Origin: JBILCM01 sp044353165
GTDB taxonomy: Bacteria; Bacillota; Bacilli; Paenibacillales; YIM-B00363
Length of the DNA: 19,527 bases
Direction: 5' to 3'
Assembly: GCA_044353165.1 (NCBI GenBank)
Contig: JBILCM010000041.1
Span: forward strand, 1-19,527
The position numbers and the translations under genes are program-made. Below the pieces are notes generated by a model, which worked only from the letters and a program-made list of their open reading frames with translations, ran no database searches and was not told where the DNA came from. Shown piece by piece: positions 7,033-14,699 of this stretch (the stretch's first letter is position 1; every line of letters begins with the position of its first letter).

Positions 7033-8880
7033 TTAACGGATCAGCACTTTGTGCATCTTCAACCATGTATTTACTTGTGCTAAATAGGCATAGAGCTGAG
7101 GCCCGGTCATCAGCTGACCAAACCAGGGTGTGTTGAACTGTTCTGTGTCTGAACTGATCATCTCGCGAAGTTTCCGGGCATCAATCAATTGTTGGATTGG
7201 CGCAGCAGGATCATCAAGGATGCTCAGAAGCGATGCTTTCACCGCGGAAGCATATTTTGGGTGGTGTGTTTTAGGAAAAGGACTTTTCTTGCGATATAAC
7301 ACATCGTTAGGCAACACACCTTCTAGCGCCTTGCGAAGTATGCCTTTCTCACGATTGCCTGTCGTTTTCATCTCCCATGGAATGTTGAAGACATAATCGA
7401 TCAATCGGTGATCACAGAACGGAACGCGCACCTCCAGTCCGACAGCCATACTCATGCGATCTTTCCGATCCAACAGTGTCGGCATAAACCTCGTTATATT
7501 CAAATATGACATCTCTCGCATACGGGCTGACCGGCCACTGAGCTCATCCGTTAGTCTGGGCACTTCTTGAAGCGCTTGTGCATATCGATCTTCTACATAT
7601 TCCGTGGGACGAATCCATTCCCTTACCTCGGGTTTTAGCAACTCAGCACGCATAGATGTATGCAAAGCCCAAGGGAATGTATTGGCGAATAAAGCTTCGT
7701 CACGATAAAACCAAGGGTACCCCCCAAAAATCTCATCGGCAGCCTCTCCTGACAGCGCAACCGTTGCAGATTTTTTGATTTCGCGGCAAAACAGCAGCAG
7801 GGAAGCGTCGATGTCAGCCATCCCAGGCAAATCCCGAGCGGTAACAGCCTGCTCTAATGCGGGCAATAAATCGGATGGCTCCAGTTCAACGTAACGATGA
7901 TGAGTGCCAAGCCAAGCTGTCATCCGTTCGATCCAAGGTCGGTCCGTGTTCGGCGTGAAGGCAGTCGCTGCAAAATGTTTATCATTGTCCACAAAATCGA
8001 CAGAAAACGTATCCAATGGTTTTGTTCCATGACGTTTGTTCATCTGTACCGCGAATGCGGTCAGTGCGCTCGAATCGAGGCCTCCTGATAAGAGGGTGCA
8101 GATGGGCACATCTGAAATGAGCTGACGATTGACAGTATCCTCCAATAGCGCTCTAACGGTCTGAGCAGTGGTAACAAGATCGTCTTGGTGTTCTCGCGCT
8201 TCCAACTGCCAGTAGCAACTTGTTCGCAGACCATTGCGGTCATAAACCAAGTAATGACCCGGTTTTAGTTCATGCATATCCCGGTAAATGCCGTGCCCTG
8301 GTGTTCGAGCAGGACCAACAGCAAAAATTTCCGCCAATCCATCAGGACCTATCTCAGCTCGGAAATCGGGGTGTGCCAATATGGCTTTCGGTTCAGAGCC
8401 AAAGAGAAATAAGCCTTGTGAACATGCATAGAACAAAGGTTTGACACCGACACGGTCTCGGCAAAGAAACAGACTTTCCTCTCTTCCACTCCATATGGCG
8501 AATGCGAATATACCATTCAGACGATCGATTGCAGATCGTCCCCATTCGATATAGGACACCAACAAAACTTCCGTGTCGCAATGCGTACGAAATCGATGGC
8601 CGCGTGTTTCCAATTCCTTGCGCAGTTCTAAGGCGTTGTACAATTCCCCATTGTAAACGATCGTGAACAGATGTCCTCCATATTTACGAACCATGGGCTG
8701 AGCGCCATTCTCAGGATCAATGACACTTAACCGCCTGTGACCGAGAGCGCAATGTCCGGAAATCCAAGTTCCTGAAGCGTCAGGTCCGCGCGCAATTAAC
8801 GATTCTGTCATATTCTGCAGGATCATTGGAGAATGAATTAAATCTTTATTCCAGTCGATCCATCCTGTGATTCCACACAT
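7033..8880 (-). CDS. asnB: Asparagine synthetase (glutamine-hydrolysing), AsnO/AsnB type
   Basis: This enzyme converts aspartate, glutamine and ATP to asparagine. The 615-residue protein has an N-terminal class II glutaminase domain: catalytic Cys2 in MCGITGW, then RGPDASG (31-37), GHRRLSVID (48-55) and YNGELYN (76-82). The synthetase domain has the ATP pyrophosphatase P-loop SGGLDSS at 265-271 and GEAADEIFGGYPW at 378-390. The length is close to B. subtilis AsnO (YisO), which is linked to sporulation, though AsnB is another possibility. The start at 8880 is fixed by the need for Cys2 after processing of Met1; an AAAGGG site lies nine bases upstream, and longer in-frame starts to 8928 would block the catalytic cysteine. 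The gene is divergent from the small gene at 8997 and converges on rdgB. Confidence 0.94.
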   Translation of the reverse strand: MCGITGWIDWNKDLIHSPMILQNMTESLIARGPDASGTWISGHCALGHRRLSVIDPENGAQPMVRKYGGHLFTIVYNGELYNALELRKELETRGHRFRTHCDTEVLLVSYIEWGRSAIDRLNGIFAFAIWSGREESLFLCRDRVGVKPLFYACSQGLFLFGSEPKAILAHPDFRAEIGPDGLAEIFAVGPARTPGHGIYRDMHELKPGHYLVYDRNGLRTSCYWQLEAREHQDDLVTTAQTVRALLEDTVNRQLISDVPICTLLSGGLDSSALTAFAVQMNKRHGTKPLDTFSVDFVDNDKHFAATAFTPNTDRPWIERMTAWLGTHHRYVELEPSDLLPALEQAVTARDLPGMADIDASLLLFCREIKKSATVALSGEAADEIFGGYPWFYRDEALFANTFPWALHTSMRAELLKPEVREWIRPTEYVEDRYAQALQEVPRLTDELSGRSARMREMSYLNITRFMPTLLDRKDRMSMAVGLEVRVPFCDHRLIDYVFNIPWEMKTTGNREKGILRKALEGVLPNDVLYRKKSPFPKTHHPKYASAVKASLLSILDDPAAPIQQLIDARKLREMISSDTEQFNTPWFGQLMTGPQLYAYLAQVNTWLKMHKVLIR

Positions 8881-8911
8881 GAATTTCATCCCTTTCTTCA
8901 TGTTGTGTTTA

Positions 8912-8940
8912 AAGGTATGCTTCTTCAAGGCATAAAATGT
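8912..8940 (-). promoter_or_regulatory. Possible sigma-E-like promoter of the asparagine synthetase gene
   Basis: On the minus strand CATACCTT (8919 down to 8912) is one base from the sigma-E -10 consensus. A CATTTTA-like element lies about 14 bases upstream (8940-8934). This would fit an AsnO-type sporulation gene. The -35 match is poor, so confidence is low. Confidence 0.3.
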
Positions 8941-8996
8941 CTGTCCTGACGGGGATGATATGTGGATAGAGACGGCTTAAGGAGGCGGAATTCGCA

Positions 8997-9323
8997 GTGT
9001 ACAGCATACGTGATGCTCGATTTTTACGGTTAGGTTATAGCGGTGACGAGGACTTCGCCGAGGTGGAAGTGCATAGGGAAGAAATGGCAGACAGTTGGAT
9101 TGTAACGTTCCGTCAAACAGGTGAGGGTACTTTGGAAATATGTCGGATCGTTGCCAACAAGGCAGATCATCAACTGGATTGGTATGAAAATAACTTGCAT
9201 ACTGCTTTTCCTGAGGTGCAAAATCTTACTCGTCCAGAGACCATCGTGTTTGCTGAAAACATACTTTCTTTTGGGAATCTGCAACAAACGATAGAAGATG
9301 CTTTCCTATACGGTACAGAATGA
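8997..9323 (+). CDS. Conserved-looking small protein of unknown function (108 aa)
   Basis: I do not recognise this protein. It starts at GTG 8997, eleven bases after a strong AAGGAGG (8979-8985). It has 108 residues, is acidic, and has no signal peptide, membrane segment or cysteine-rich motif; there is one cysteine. The sequence alternates hydrophobic and polar residues in the first half (FAEVEVHREE, DSWIVTFRQTG, LEICRIV), suggesting a small beta-sheet, and then becomes more helical (NLQQTIEDAFLYG). It lies between the divergent asparagine synthetase gene and the trypsin-like protease gene, with about 67 bases and a possible promoter before the latter. Start signal and codon pattern support a real gene. 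The function cannot be stated. Confidence 0.7.
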   Translation: MYSIRDARFLRLGYSGDEDFAEVEVHREEMADSWIVTFRQTGEGTLEICRIVANKADHQLDWYENNLHTAFPEVQNLTRPETIVFAENILSFGNLQQTIEDAFLYGTE

Positions 9324-9329
9324 CCCCTA

Positions 9330-9359
9330 TTGTTTAAATATCCTCAAACGTGATACGAT
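9330..9359 (+). promoter_or_regulatory. Candidate sigma-A promoter of the protease gene
   Basis: TTGTTT (9330-9335) and TACGAT (9354-9359) are 18 bases apart, and TG at 9351-9352 gives an extended -10. The start codon at 9391 follows about 30 bases later. Confidence 0.5.
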
Positions 9360-9390
9360 TTCAACAAGAAATCGGATGTGAGGGGCAGGG

Positions 9391-10182
9391 ATGGGATTGT
9401 CCAGCGAAGATCGCAAGGAGGAATTTACCGAGGAAGAATTGGAAGCTTACTTCGAAGCAGCAGAGCATGAGGAACCCTACATTCCCTTCTGGCAGTCGCA
9501 AAAGTTAAAGCGGTATTTAGCTGTTATTGTTGTGGTGATGCTGTCGGCGAGTGCCCTTGCTTATGTGCCACAAGTGTTTTCATTAGCGGCGATCCGATTT
9601 TTAACGACGTCGGCGCAACTCTCACAAGATGAACATGTGCAGGTATATAAGCAAGCGGTGGTCACTGTGAACGCAGATGATCGCAAAGGGACTGGATTTC
9701 TTGTTTCAGAAGCGGGTTGGATTGTGACGAATGAACATGTCGTTGGCGATGTAGCACAGTGTGAGATCATTTTTCAGGATGGGGGATCCTATCGTGCGAA
9801 AGTGATGATTACGGATGCGAATACCGATCTTGCCATTCTAAGTATGGGTGCAACCGATCGTGAAGTGTTGCCGCTGATGCAAACAACATCCAATTTCATC
9901 GGGGAGTCTGTCTATATTATTGGGAATCCATTGGTATTTAATGGAATTGCGAATGAGGGTGAAATTTGGCGCTTGTTGGATGGCCAAAAATCAGGCGTGA
10001 TGGCCGTGAAAGCACCGATATATCGGGGGAACAGTGGAAGTCCTGTGATTCGCAAGCGTGATGGGGTCGTGGTGGGCGTCATCTATGCTACAACTTCAAT
10101 ACTGGATAATGGCGCCAATCAACGCGTTGGTTTGGCTGTGCCAAGCTCCGAAGTCCATGAATTGATGAGCAAGCTCAAATAG
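9391..10182 (+). CDS. Membrane-anchored trypsin-like serine protease (HtrA-like catalytic domain, no PDZ)
   Basis: The 263-residue protein has three parts. An acidic cytoplasmic N-terminus (1-35, EEFTEEELEAYFEAAEHEE) is followed by a transmembrane segment (about 41-60) and an extracytoplasmic chymotrypsin-fold domain. The triad is visible: H116 in TNEHVV, D146 in TDLAIL and S215 in GNSGSP. These contexts match the HtrA/DegP (S1C) group, but the protein stops about 45 residues after the serine, so no PDZ domain is present. Family members degrade or sense damaged exported proteins. Here regulation by PDZ peptide binding is not possible, and the target is unknown. ATG at 9391 has an AGGGG site upstream. 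The stop is followed by AT-rich sequence and then the oppositely oriented tRNA gene; no terminator is seen. Confidence 0.88.
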   Translation: MGLSSEDRKEEFTEEELEAYFEAAEHEEPYIPFWQSQKLKRYLAVIVVVMLSASALAYVPQVFSLAAIRFLTTSAQLSQDEHVQVYKQAVVTVNADDRKGTGFLVSEAGWIVTNEHVVGDVAQCEIIFQDGGSYRAKVMITDANTDLAILSMGATDREVLPLMQTTSNFIGESVYIIGNPLVFNGIANEGEIWRLLDGQKSGVMAVKAPIYRGNSGSPVIRKRDGVVVGVIYATTSILDNGANQRVGLAVPSSEVHELMSKLK

Positions 10183-10206
10183 GTAAAATAAATAAAATAA
10201 GGGAAA

Positions 10207-10280
<74 letters not shown>

Positions 10281-10299
10281 ACAACTAGAAGATGAACTA

Positions 10300-10308
10300 T
10301 GCTATAAT
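10300..10308 (+). promoter_or_regulatory. Extended -10 element before the ysoA-like gene
   Basis: TGCTATAAT (TATAAT at 10303-10308) is a perfect extended -10. The expected -35 position (about 10280-10285, CACAAC) has no good match. Transcription would start near 10315, so translation cannot begin at the TTG there and must use a later start. Confidence 0.55.
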
Positions 10309-10356
10309 ATCACGTTGAGTAAAGGTGTTGCAACTTACATAAATAGGGTGTGTGTC

Positions 10357-11280
10357 ATGCAAGGAAAAAGCGATCGCGGGGAGATTGTTCTCTTGCCCAA
10401 TACGATTGATTATTACCAGAACGAATTGACAAAACTGTTGGAACTTGAAGCTTATGGCGACGCTGTTCAATTGCTCGAATTTCTTGTAGCCTGCTCCACC
10501 GAAGACGCACGCACGAATGAGCACTGGTTGATGTTGATGCAATGGTTGAAACTCGAATTTCCAGAGGCAGCAAGTCGCGGTAATGCCGCAGACACAATGT
10601 CAGATGACAAGGATGAGGAAGAACTACTGGTGCAAAACCATGTAACATCAAGGCTTTCACAAGATAAAGACTACGTGCAACGCATGTTGAGTGATTTAGA
10701 ACACGGGGGTTTCGAACAACAACTTCTAGCGCTGGATCAACTTTCATACATGCAGGATTCTCGTATCCCTGAACTGTTGCTTCGATTGTTGCGTAATCGC
10801 TCACTGCACCCCACAGTTAGCTTCAGAATGTTGCAAACGCTCAAGAAACAGGGTGTTCAAGACCGCATCGTGTTCCATAAATTAGGAGAAATCGTCGCTG
10901 TCGATATCGAAATAACACCTTTGTATATCGATCAGTTCCCAAATCCTTTGTTAGACATATATGAGCGTGTTCGCGCCTGTGCAGAGTGGGACGATCCAAC
11001 GCTATCATTATTCGCAAAACAAACTTGGGGTGAATTTTTAATTCACTGTTACGGCACCCCCCAATATGGAGATTTGTTGAATCTTTCCGATCAAGAACGG
11101 GGAATTTGGGCTGCAGCCCTGCATGTTTGTGTCGCTGAAGTGATTCATGGGTCGGATATAAAAACAGTGAAGATATTGCAACAGCAATATGGAATTGATC
11201 AAACCATGATGGCATCATGGGAAAAGGCGGTCAAGCACATTAAAGCTTACTTTGTTCAGGCAAGGGGTGCCAACGCTTGA
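10357..11280 (+). CDS. YsoA-position helical repeat protein, function unknown
   Basis: This 307-residue, largely helical cytosolic protein lies directly before tig, where B. subtilis carries ysoA (a TPR-type protein); similarity by eye is weak, so orthology rests mainly on position. The N-terminal third (NELTKLLELEAYGDAVQLLEFLVAC) looks like a TPR helix pair. The middle (RMLSDLEHGGFEQQLLALDQL, then SRIPELLLRLLRN) resembles HEAT-type repeats, and an acidic linker DDKDEEEE-like stretch separates the two. No catalytic motif is visible. ATG at 10357 is chosen, with an AGGG upstream; TTG at 10393 behind GGGGAG (nine bases) is a strong alternative that would shorten it by 12 residues. The TTG at 10315 is too close to the promoter. 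The stop overlaps the tig promoter -35. Confidence 0.72.
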   Translation: MQGKSDRGEIVLLPNTIDYYQNELTKLLELEAYGDAVQLLEFLVACSTEDARTNEHWLMLMQWLKLEFPEAASRGNAADTMSDDKDEEELLVQNHVTSRLSQDKDYVQRMLSDLEHGGFEQQLLALDQLSYMQDSRIPELLLRLLRNRSLHPTVSFRMLQTLKKQGVQDRIVFHKLGEIVAVDIEITPLYIDQFPNPLLDIYERVRACAEWDDPTLSLFAKQTWGEFLIHCYGTPQYGDLLNLSDQERGIWAAALHVCVAEVIHGSDIKTVKILQQQYGIDQTMMASWEKAVKHIKAYFVQARGANA

Positions 11281-11304
11281 AAACGATAGCTAATGTGTTA
11301 TAAT
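11277..11304 (+). promoter_or_regulatory. Sigma-A promoter of tig, extended -10
   Basis: TTGAAA (11277-11282, overlapping the preceding stop codon) and TATAAT (11299-11304) are 16 bases apart, with TG at 11296-11297. This is the best-matched promoter in the window, giving a leader of about 35 bases before tig. Confidence 0.75.
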
Positions 11305-11345
11305 TGTTAAGTTATCTGTGGCGAAAAGTTTGGAGGATGCATAGA

Positions 11346-12644
11346 ATGAAAGCTAGTTGGGAGAAAATAGAGAAGAACGTTGGCGTTCTGACGATCGAGG
11401 TCGAAGTTGAGCAAGTGAACGAGGCATTAAACAGAGCTTTCAAGAAAGTGGTAGCGAAAGTGAACGTGCCCGGTTTTCGCAAAGGGAAAGTTCCGCGCCA
11501 AATTTTTGAATCCAGATTCGGCGTAGAAAGCTTGTATCAGGATGCAATGGATATCCTGTTGCCGGAAGTATACATAACAGCGGTTCGTGAAACAGGAATC
11601 GATCCAATTGATCGCCCTGAGGTTGATGTAGAGTCATTCGCGAAAAACCAACCGATGAAAGTGACAGCCAAAGTGCAAGTGAAGCCGGAAGTGGAACTCG
11701 GTGACTACAAAGGCATAGAAGTCGAAGCTAAAGAAGCGGATGTGTCAACGGAGGAAATCGATGGCGAACTGAAGCGCCTGCAAGATCGGCATGCTGAATT
11801 CGTTGCAATAGACGATGGAATTGCTCAAATTGGCGATACGGCTGTCATTGATTTCGAGGGTTTTGCCGACGGCGAAGCTTTCGAAGGCGGTAAAGGCGAG
11901 AGTTATTCACTAAACCTTGGTTCGAACAGCTTTATCCCAGGGTTCGAGGAACAGGTTGTCGGCATGTCCGCAGGCGAAGAGAAGGATATTCAGGTCACTT
12001 TCCCTGAAGAATACCATGCGGAAGCATTGAAGGGGAAACCAGCAACGTTCAAAGTAAAGGTACATAACATTAAACGCAAAAATCTGCCCGAACTGGACGA
12101 TGAATTCGCCAAAGATGTGAGTGAGTTCGAAACAATCGAAGAGTTTAAGGTGGACATCGAGAATCGCCTGAAACAGCGCAAAGCACAAGATATTCAAAAC
12201 CAAATGGAGCAAGCGGTCATTGATAAAGTCACTGCGGGTGCTCAAGTGGACATACCACAAGTCATGGTTGAGACGGAACTTGATGCGATGGTCAGTGATT
12301 TCGAGAACCGATTGCGTCAGCAAGGTATGAATTTAGACATGTATTACCAGTATACCAACCAGAATCAAGAAGCCATGAGAGAGCAAATGCGCTCCAATGC
12401 CGAAGCGAGGGTTCGTCAGAATCTTGTCCTTGAAGCCGTGGCCAAAGCTGAAAGTATCGAAACAACAGACGAAGAATTTGAGCAAGAACTACAACAGATG
12501 GCTGCAAGATTTCAACGAGACATCGAGGAGATCCGCAACATTCTGTCATCCAATGGTCGATTAGAGACGGTCCGTCAAGATGCTACGATGCGAAAAACGA
12601 TCGAGTTCTTGTTGGCAAACAGTCAGAAAACAACGTTACAATAA
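11346..12644 (+). CDS. tig: Trigger factor, ribosome-associated chaperone
   Basis: Trigger factor binds at the ribosome exit tunnel, shields nascent chains and has prolyl isomerase activity. The 432 residues show the three usual parts. The N-terminal ribosome-binding domain carries the signature GFRKGKVP (43-50). A FKBP-type PPIase domain spans about 150-245, with GDTAVIDFEGFADG and then FIPGFEEQVVGM. The long helical C-terminal chaperone domain is rich in Gln and Glu. The length is normal. ATG at 11346 lies nine bases after GGAGG (11332-11336). It has its own promoter and is followed by a hairpin before clpP, so expression of the protease genes may be partly independent. Confidence 0.97.
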   Translation: MKASWEKIEKNVGVLTIEVEVEQVNEALNRAFKKVVAKVNVPGFRKGKVPRQIFESRFGVESLYQDAMDILLPEVYITAVRETGIDPIDRPEVDVESFAKNQPMKVTAKVQVKPEVELGDYKGIEVEAKEADVSTEEIDGELKRLQDRHAEFVAIDDGIAQIGDTAVIDFEGFADGEAFEGGKGESYSLNLGSNSFIPGFEEQVVGMSAGEEKDIQVTFPEEYHAEALKGKPATFKVKVHNIKRKNLPELDDEFAKDVSEFETIEEFKVDIENRLKQRKAQDIQNQMEQAVIDKVTAGAQVDIPQVMVETELDAMVSDFENRLRQQGMNLDMYYQYTNQNQEAMREQMRSNAEARVRQNLVLEAVAKAESIETTDEEFEQELQQMAARFQRDIEEIRNILSSNGRLETVRQDATMRKTIEFLLANSQKTTLQ

Positions 12645-12666
12645 CGAAACATAGAATCTCATGCAG

Positions 12667-12699
12667 AGCACGTGTACTATGTAACGTGCTTCTTTTCTT
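12667..12699 (+). terminator. Probable terminator between tig and clpP
   Basis: AGCACGT (12667-12673) pairs with ACGTGCT (12684-12690) around a ten-base loop, followed by TCTTTTCTT. The stem is only seven pairs and the T-run is interrupted, so read-through into clpP is likely. Confidence 0.62.
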
Positions 12700-12727
12700 C
12701 AATGTGAGCGTAATTGTTGTTGCAAAT

Positions 12728-12756
12728 ATGACATGAATTCCGGAAAGTGGTAAGAT
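12728..12756 (+). promoter_or_regulatory. Candidate sigma-A promoter of clpP
   Basis: ATGACA (12728-12733) and TAAGAT (12751-12756) are 17 bases apart, 40 bases before the clpP start. No CtsR heat-shock operator (tandem GGTCAAA heptads) is visible here. Confidence 0.5.
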
Positions 12757-12795
12757 AAAAGCAATTCCATTCGGATAGAAACGAGGTTGTTGAGT

Positions 12796-13386
12796 ATGAA
12801 TTTAGTGCCAATCGTTGTCGAACAAACCAATCGCGGCGAACGCTCCTACGATATTTACTCTCGACTGTTGAAAGATCGCATTATCTTTTTGGGGAGCGCC
12901 ATCGATGACGATGTGGCCAATCTCGTCATTGCACAGTTGTTGTTTTTGGCAGCAGAAGATCCTGAGAAAGATATCCATCTCTACATCAATTCTCCCGGAG
13001 GTTCGGTAACCGCTGGAATGGGGATTTACGACACAATGCAATATATTAAGCCTGATGTGTCCACCATCTGTGTTGGCATGGCGGCTAGCATGGGTTCGGT
13101 TCTCCTTACTGCGGGTGCCAAGGGCAAACGTTATGCATTGCCCAACAGCGAAGTGATGATTCACCAACCGCTTGGGGGTGTTCGAGGACAGGCCACGGAC
13201 ATTAAAATTCATGCCGATTGGATTATTAAGACAAAACAAAAATTAAACCAGATTTATGTTACACATACGAATCAACCGTATGAAAAAATTGAGAAGGACA
13301 CCGACAGAGATTTCTTTATGAGTGCAGAAGAATCGCTCCAATATGGTCTCATTGACAAAGTAATTTCACGGGGAGACATCAAATAA
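12796..13386 (+). CDS. clpP: ClpP, ATP-dependent protease proteolytic subunit
   Basis: ClpP forms the tetradecameric serine protease barrel that degrades proteins unfolded by ClpX or ClpC. It has 196 residues with the catalytic triad S98 (in GMAASMGS), H123 (MIHQPLGG) and D172. The N-terminal axial-loop region (NLVPIVVEQTNRGERSYDIYSRLL) and the INSPGGSVTAG motif are typical. ATG at 12796 is used because GAGG lies nine bases upstream and it gives the normal processed N-terminus; a TTG at 12787 is also in frame. clpX begins 12 bases after the stop, so the pair forms one operon. In B. subtilis clpP lies apart from clpX; the linked order here is like that of many other bacteria. Confidence 0.97.
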   Translation: MNLVPIVVEQTNRGERSYDIYSRLLKDRIIFLGSAIDDDVANLVIAQLLFLAAEDPEKDIHLYINSPGGSVTAGMGIYDTMQYIKPDVSTICVGMAASMGSVLLTAGAKGKRYALPNSEVMIHQPLGGVRGQATDIKIHADWIIKTKQKLNQIYVTHTNQPYEKIEKDTDRDFFMSAEESLQYGLIDKVISRGDIK

Positions 13387-13398
13387 GGAGGGAAGCTC

Positions 13399-14661
13399 AT
13401 GTTTAAATTCAACGAAGAGAAGGGTCAATTAAAGTGTTCTTTCTGTGGTAAAATGCAGGACCAAGTTCGTAAACTCGTAGCAGGTCCAGGCGTTTATATT
13501 TGTGATGAATGTATTGAATTGTGCACGGAGATCGTTGAAGAGGAGCTAGGGCAAGAAGAGGAACTGGACCTTAAAGAGGTTCCAAAGCCACATGACATCC
13601 GAGCGATTTTGGATCAGTACGTGATCGGACAAGATCAAGCCAAAAAATCTTTAGCTGTCGCGGTATATAACCACTATAAGCGCATCAATACGCAGAACAA
13701 ATCAGAAGATGTTGAACTGACCAAGAGTAACATTATGCTTGTTGGTCCGACAGGCAGCGGGAAAACATTATTAGCACAAACGCTAGCTAAGATCTTGAAT
13801 GTACCTTTCGCGATAGCTGACGCAACTTCTTTGACGGAGGCGGGTTACGTCGGTGAAGATGTTGAGAATATATTGCTTAAATTAATTCAAGCAGCCGATT
13901 ACGATGTAGAGAAAGCGGAACGCGGCATTATCTACATTGATGAGATCGATAAAGTGGCACGCAAATCCGAAAATCCTTCGATCACACGCGATGTTTCAGG
14001 TGAAGGTGTTCAACAAGCCTTGCTCAAAATATTGGAGGGAACTGTAGCTTCTGTTCCGCCACAAGGCGGTCGTAAGCATCCGCATCAGGAATTTATTCAG
14101 ATTGACACAACGAACATTTTGTTTTTATGCGGTGGCGCATTCGATGGGTTAGAGCAAATCATTAAGCGGCGCATAGGAAAGAAAGTCATCGGGTTTGGCG
14201 CTGATGGCAACAAGACGGATTTGAAAGCTGGAGAATACTTATCCATGGTTCTCCCGGAAGACTTGTTGAAGTATGGACTTATTCCGGAATTTGTCGGTCG
14301 TTTGCCTGTGATCACATCTCTCGAGCCGTTGGATGAAGAAGCGCTTATACGGATTTTGACGGAACCCAAGAATGCATTGGTGAAACAATACCAAAAATTG
14401 CTTGAGATGGACAATGTAAATCTTGAGTTTGAAACCGATGCATTGAAAGCCATAGCGAGCGAGGCAATTAAACGCAATACGGGCGCGCGCGGACTGCGGG
14501 CGATCATTGAAAGCATCATGCTTGATGTTATGTTTGATGTTCCATCACGAACCGACGTCAATCATTGTTTAATTACACAAGAAGTAGTCCAAAACAAGAT
14601 TATGCCCATGTTAACACTGGCAAAAGCTGACAAGAAGAGCAAGAAAGAAGAGAGTGCATAA
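13399..14661 (+). CDS. clpX: ClpX, ATPase subunit and unfoldase of ClpXP
   Basis: ClpX is a hexameric AAA+ unfoldase that feeds substrates to ClpP. The 420 residues begin with a C4 zinc-binding domain (C13, C16, C35, C38) used for adaptor and substrate recognition. The Walker A is GPTGSGKT (116-123), the pore loop is GYVG at about 150, and the Walker B is IIYIDEIDK. An IGF loop (VIGFGAD) that docks to ClpP, sensor elements (EFVGRLPVI) and the C-terminal RGLRAIIE follow. Length and motifs are complete. AAGGAGGGAAG lies directly before the ATG. ispG follows 38 bases later with no terminator between, so the three genes are probably transcribed together. Confidence 0.98.
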   Translation: MFKFNEEKGQLKCSFCGKMQDQVRKLVAGPGVYICDECIELCTEIVEEELGQEEELDLKEVPKPHDIRAILDQYVIGQDQAKKSLAVAVYNHYKRINTQNKSEDVELTKSNIMLVGPTGSGKTLLAQTLAKILNVPFAIADATSLTEAGYVGEDVENILLKLIQAADYDVEKAERGIIYIDEIDKVARKSENPSITRDVSGEGVQQALLKILEGTVASVPPQGGRKHPHQEFIQIDTTNILFLCGGAFDGLEQIIKRRIGKKVIGFGADGNKTDLKAGEYLSMVLPEDLLKYGLIPEFVGRLPVITSLEPLDEEALIRILTEPKNALVKQYQKLLEMDNVNLEFETDALKAIASEAIKRNTGARGLRAIIESIMLDVMFDVPSRTDVNHCLITQEVVQNKIMPMLTLAKADKKSKKEESA

Positions 14662-14699
14662 CGAGCTGCTGTATTGATCGATCTGGGGGGGAACGGATC

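Noticed and set aside
10183..10206. AT-rich stretch after the protease gene as a terminator
   Set aside because: It has T/A runs but no hairpin on either strand; the nearby tRNA structure is explained by the tRNA itself.
12700..12795. CtsR or HrcA/CIRCE heat-shock operator before clpP
   Set aside because: No tandem GGTCAAA heptads or TTAGCACTC inverted repeat was found; only a sigma-A-like promoter is visible.
14097..14561. Long open frame (154 codons) on the minus strand inside clpX
   Set aside because: It lies entirely opposite strongly conserved clpX codons, has no ribosome site and shows a composition typical of antisense frames (Ser/Asn-rich).
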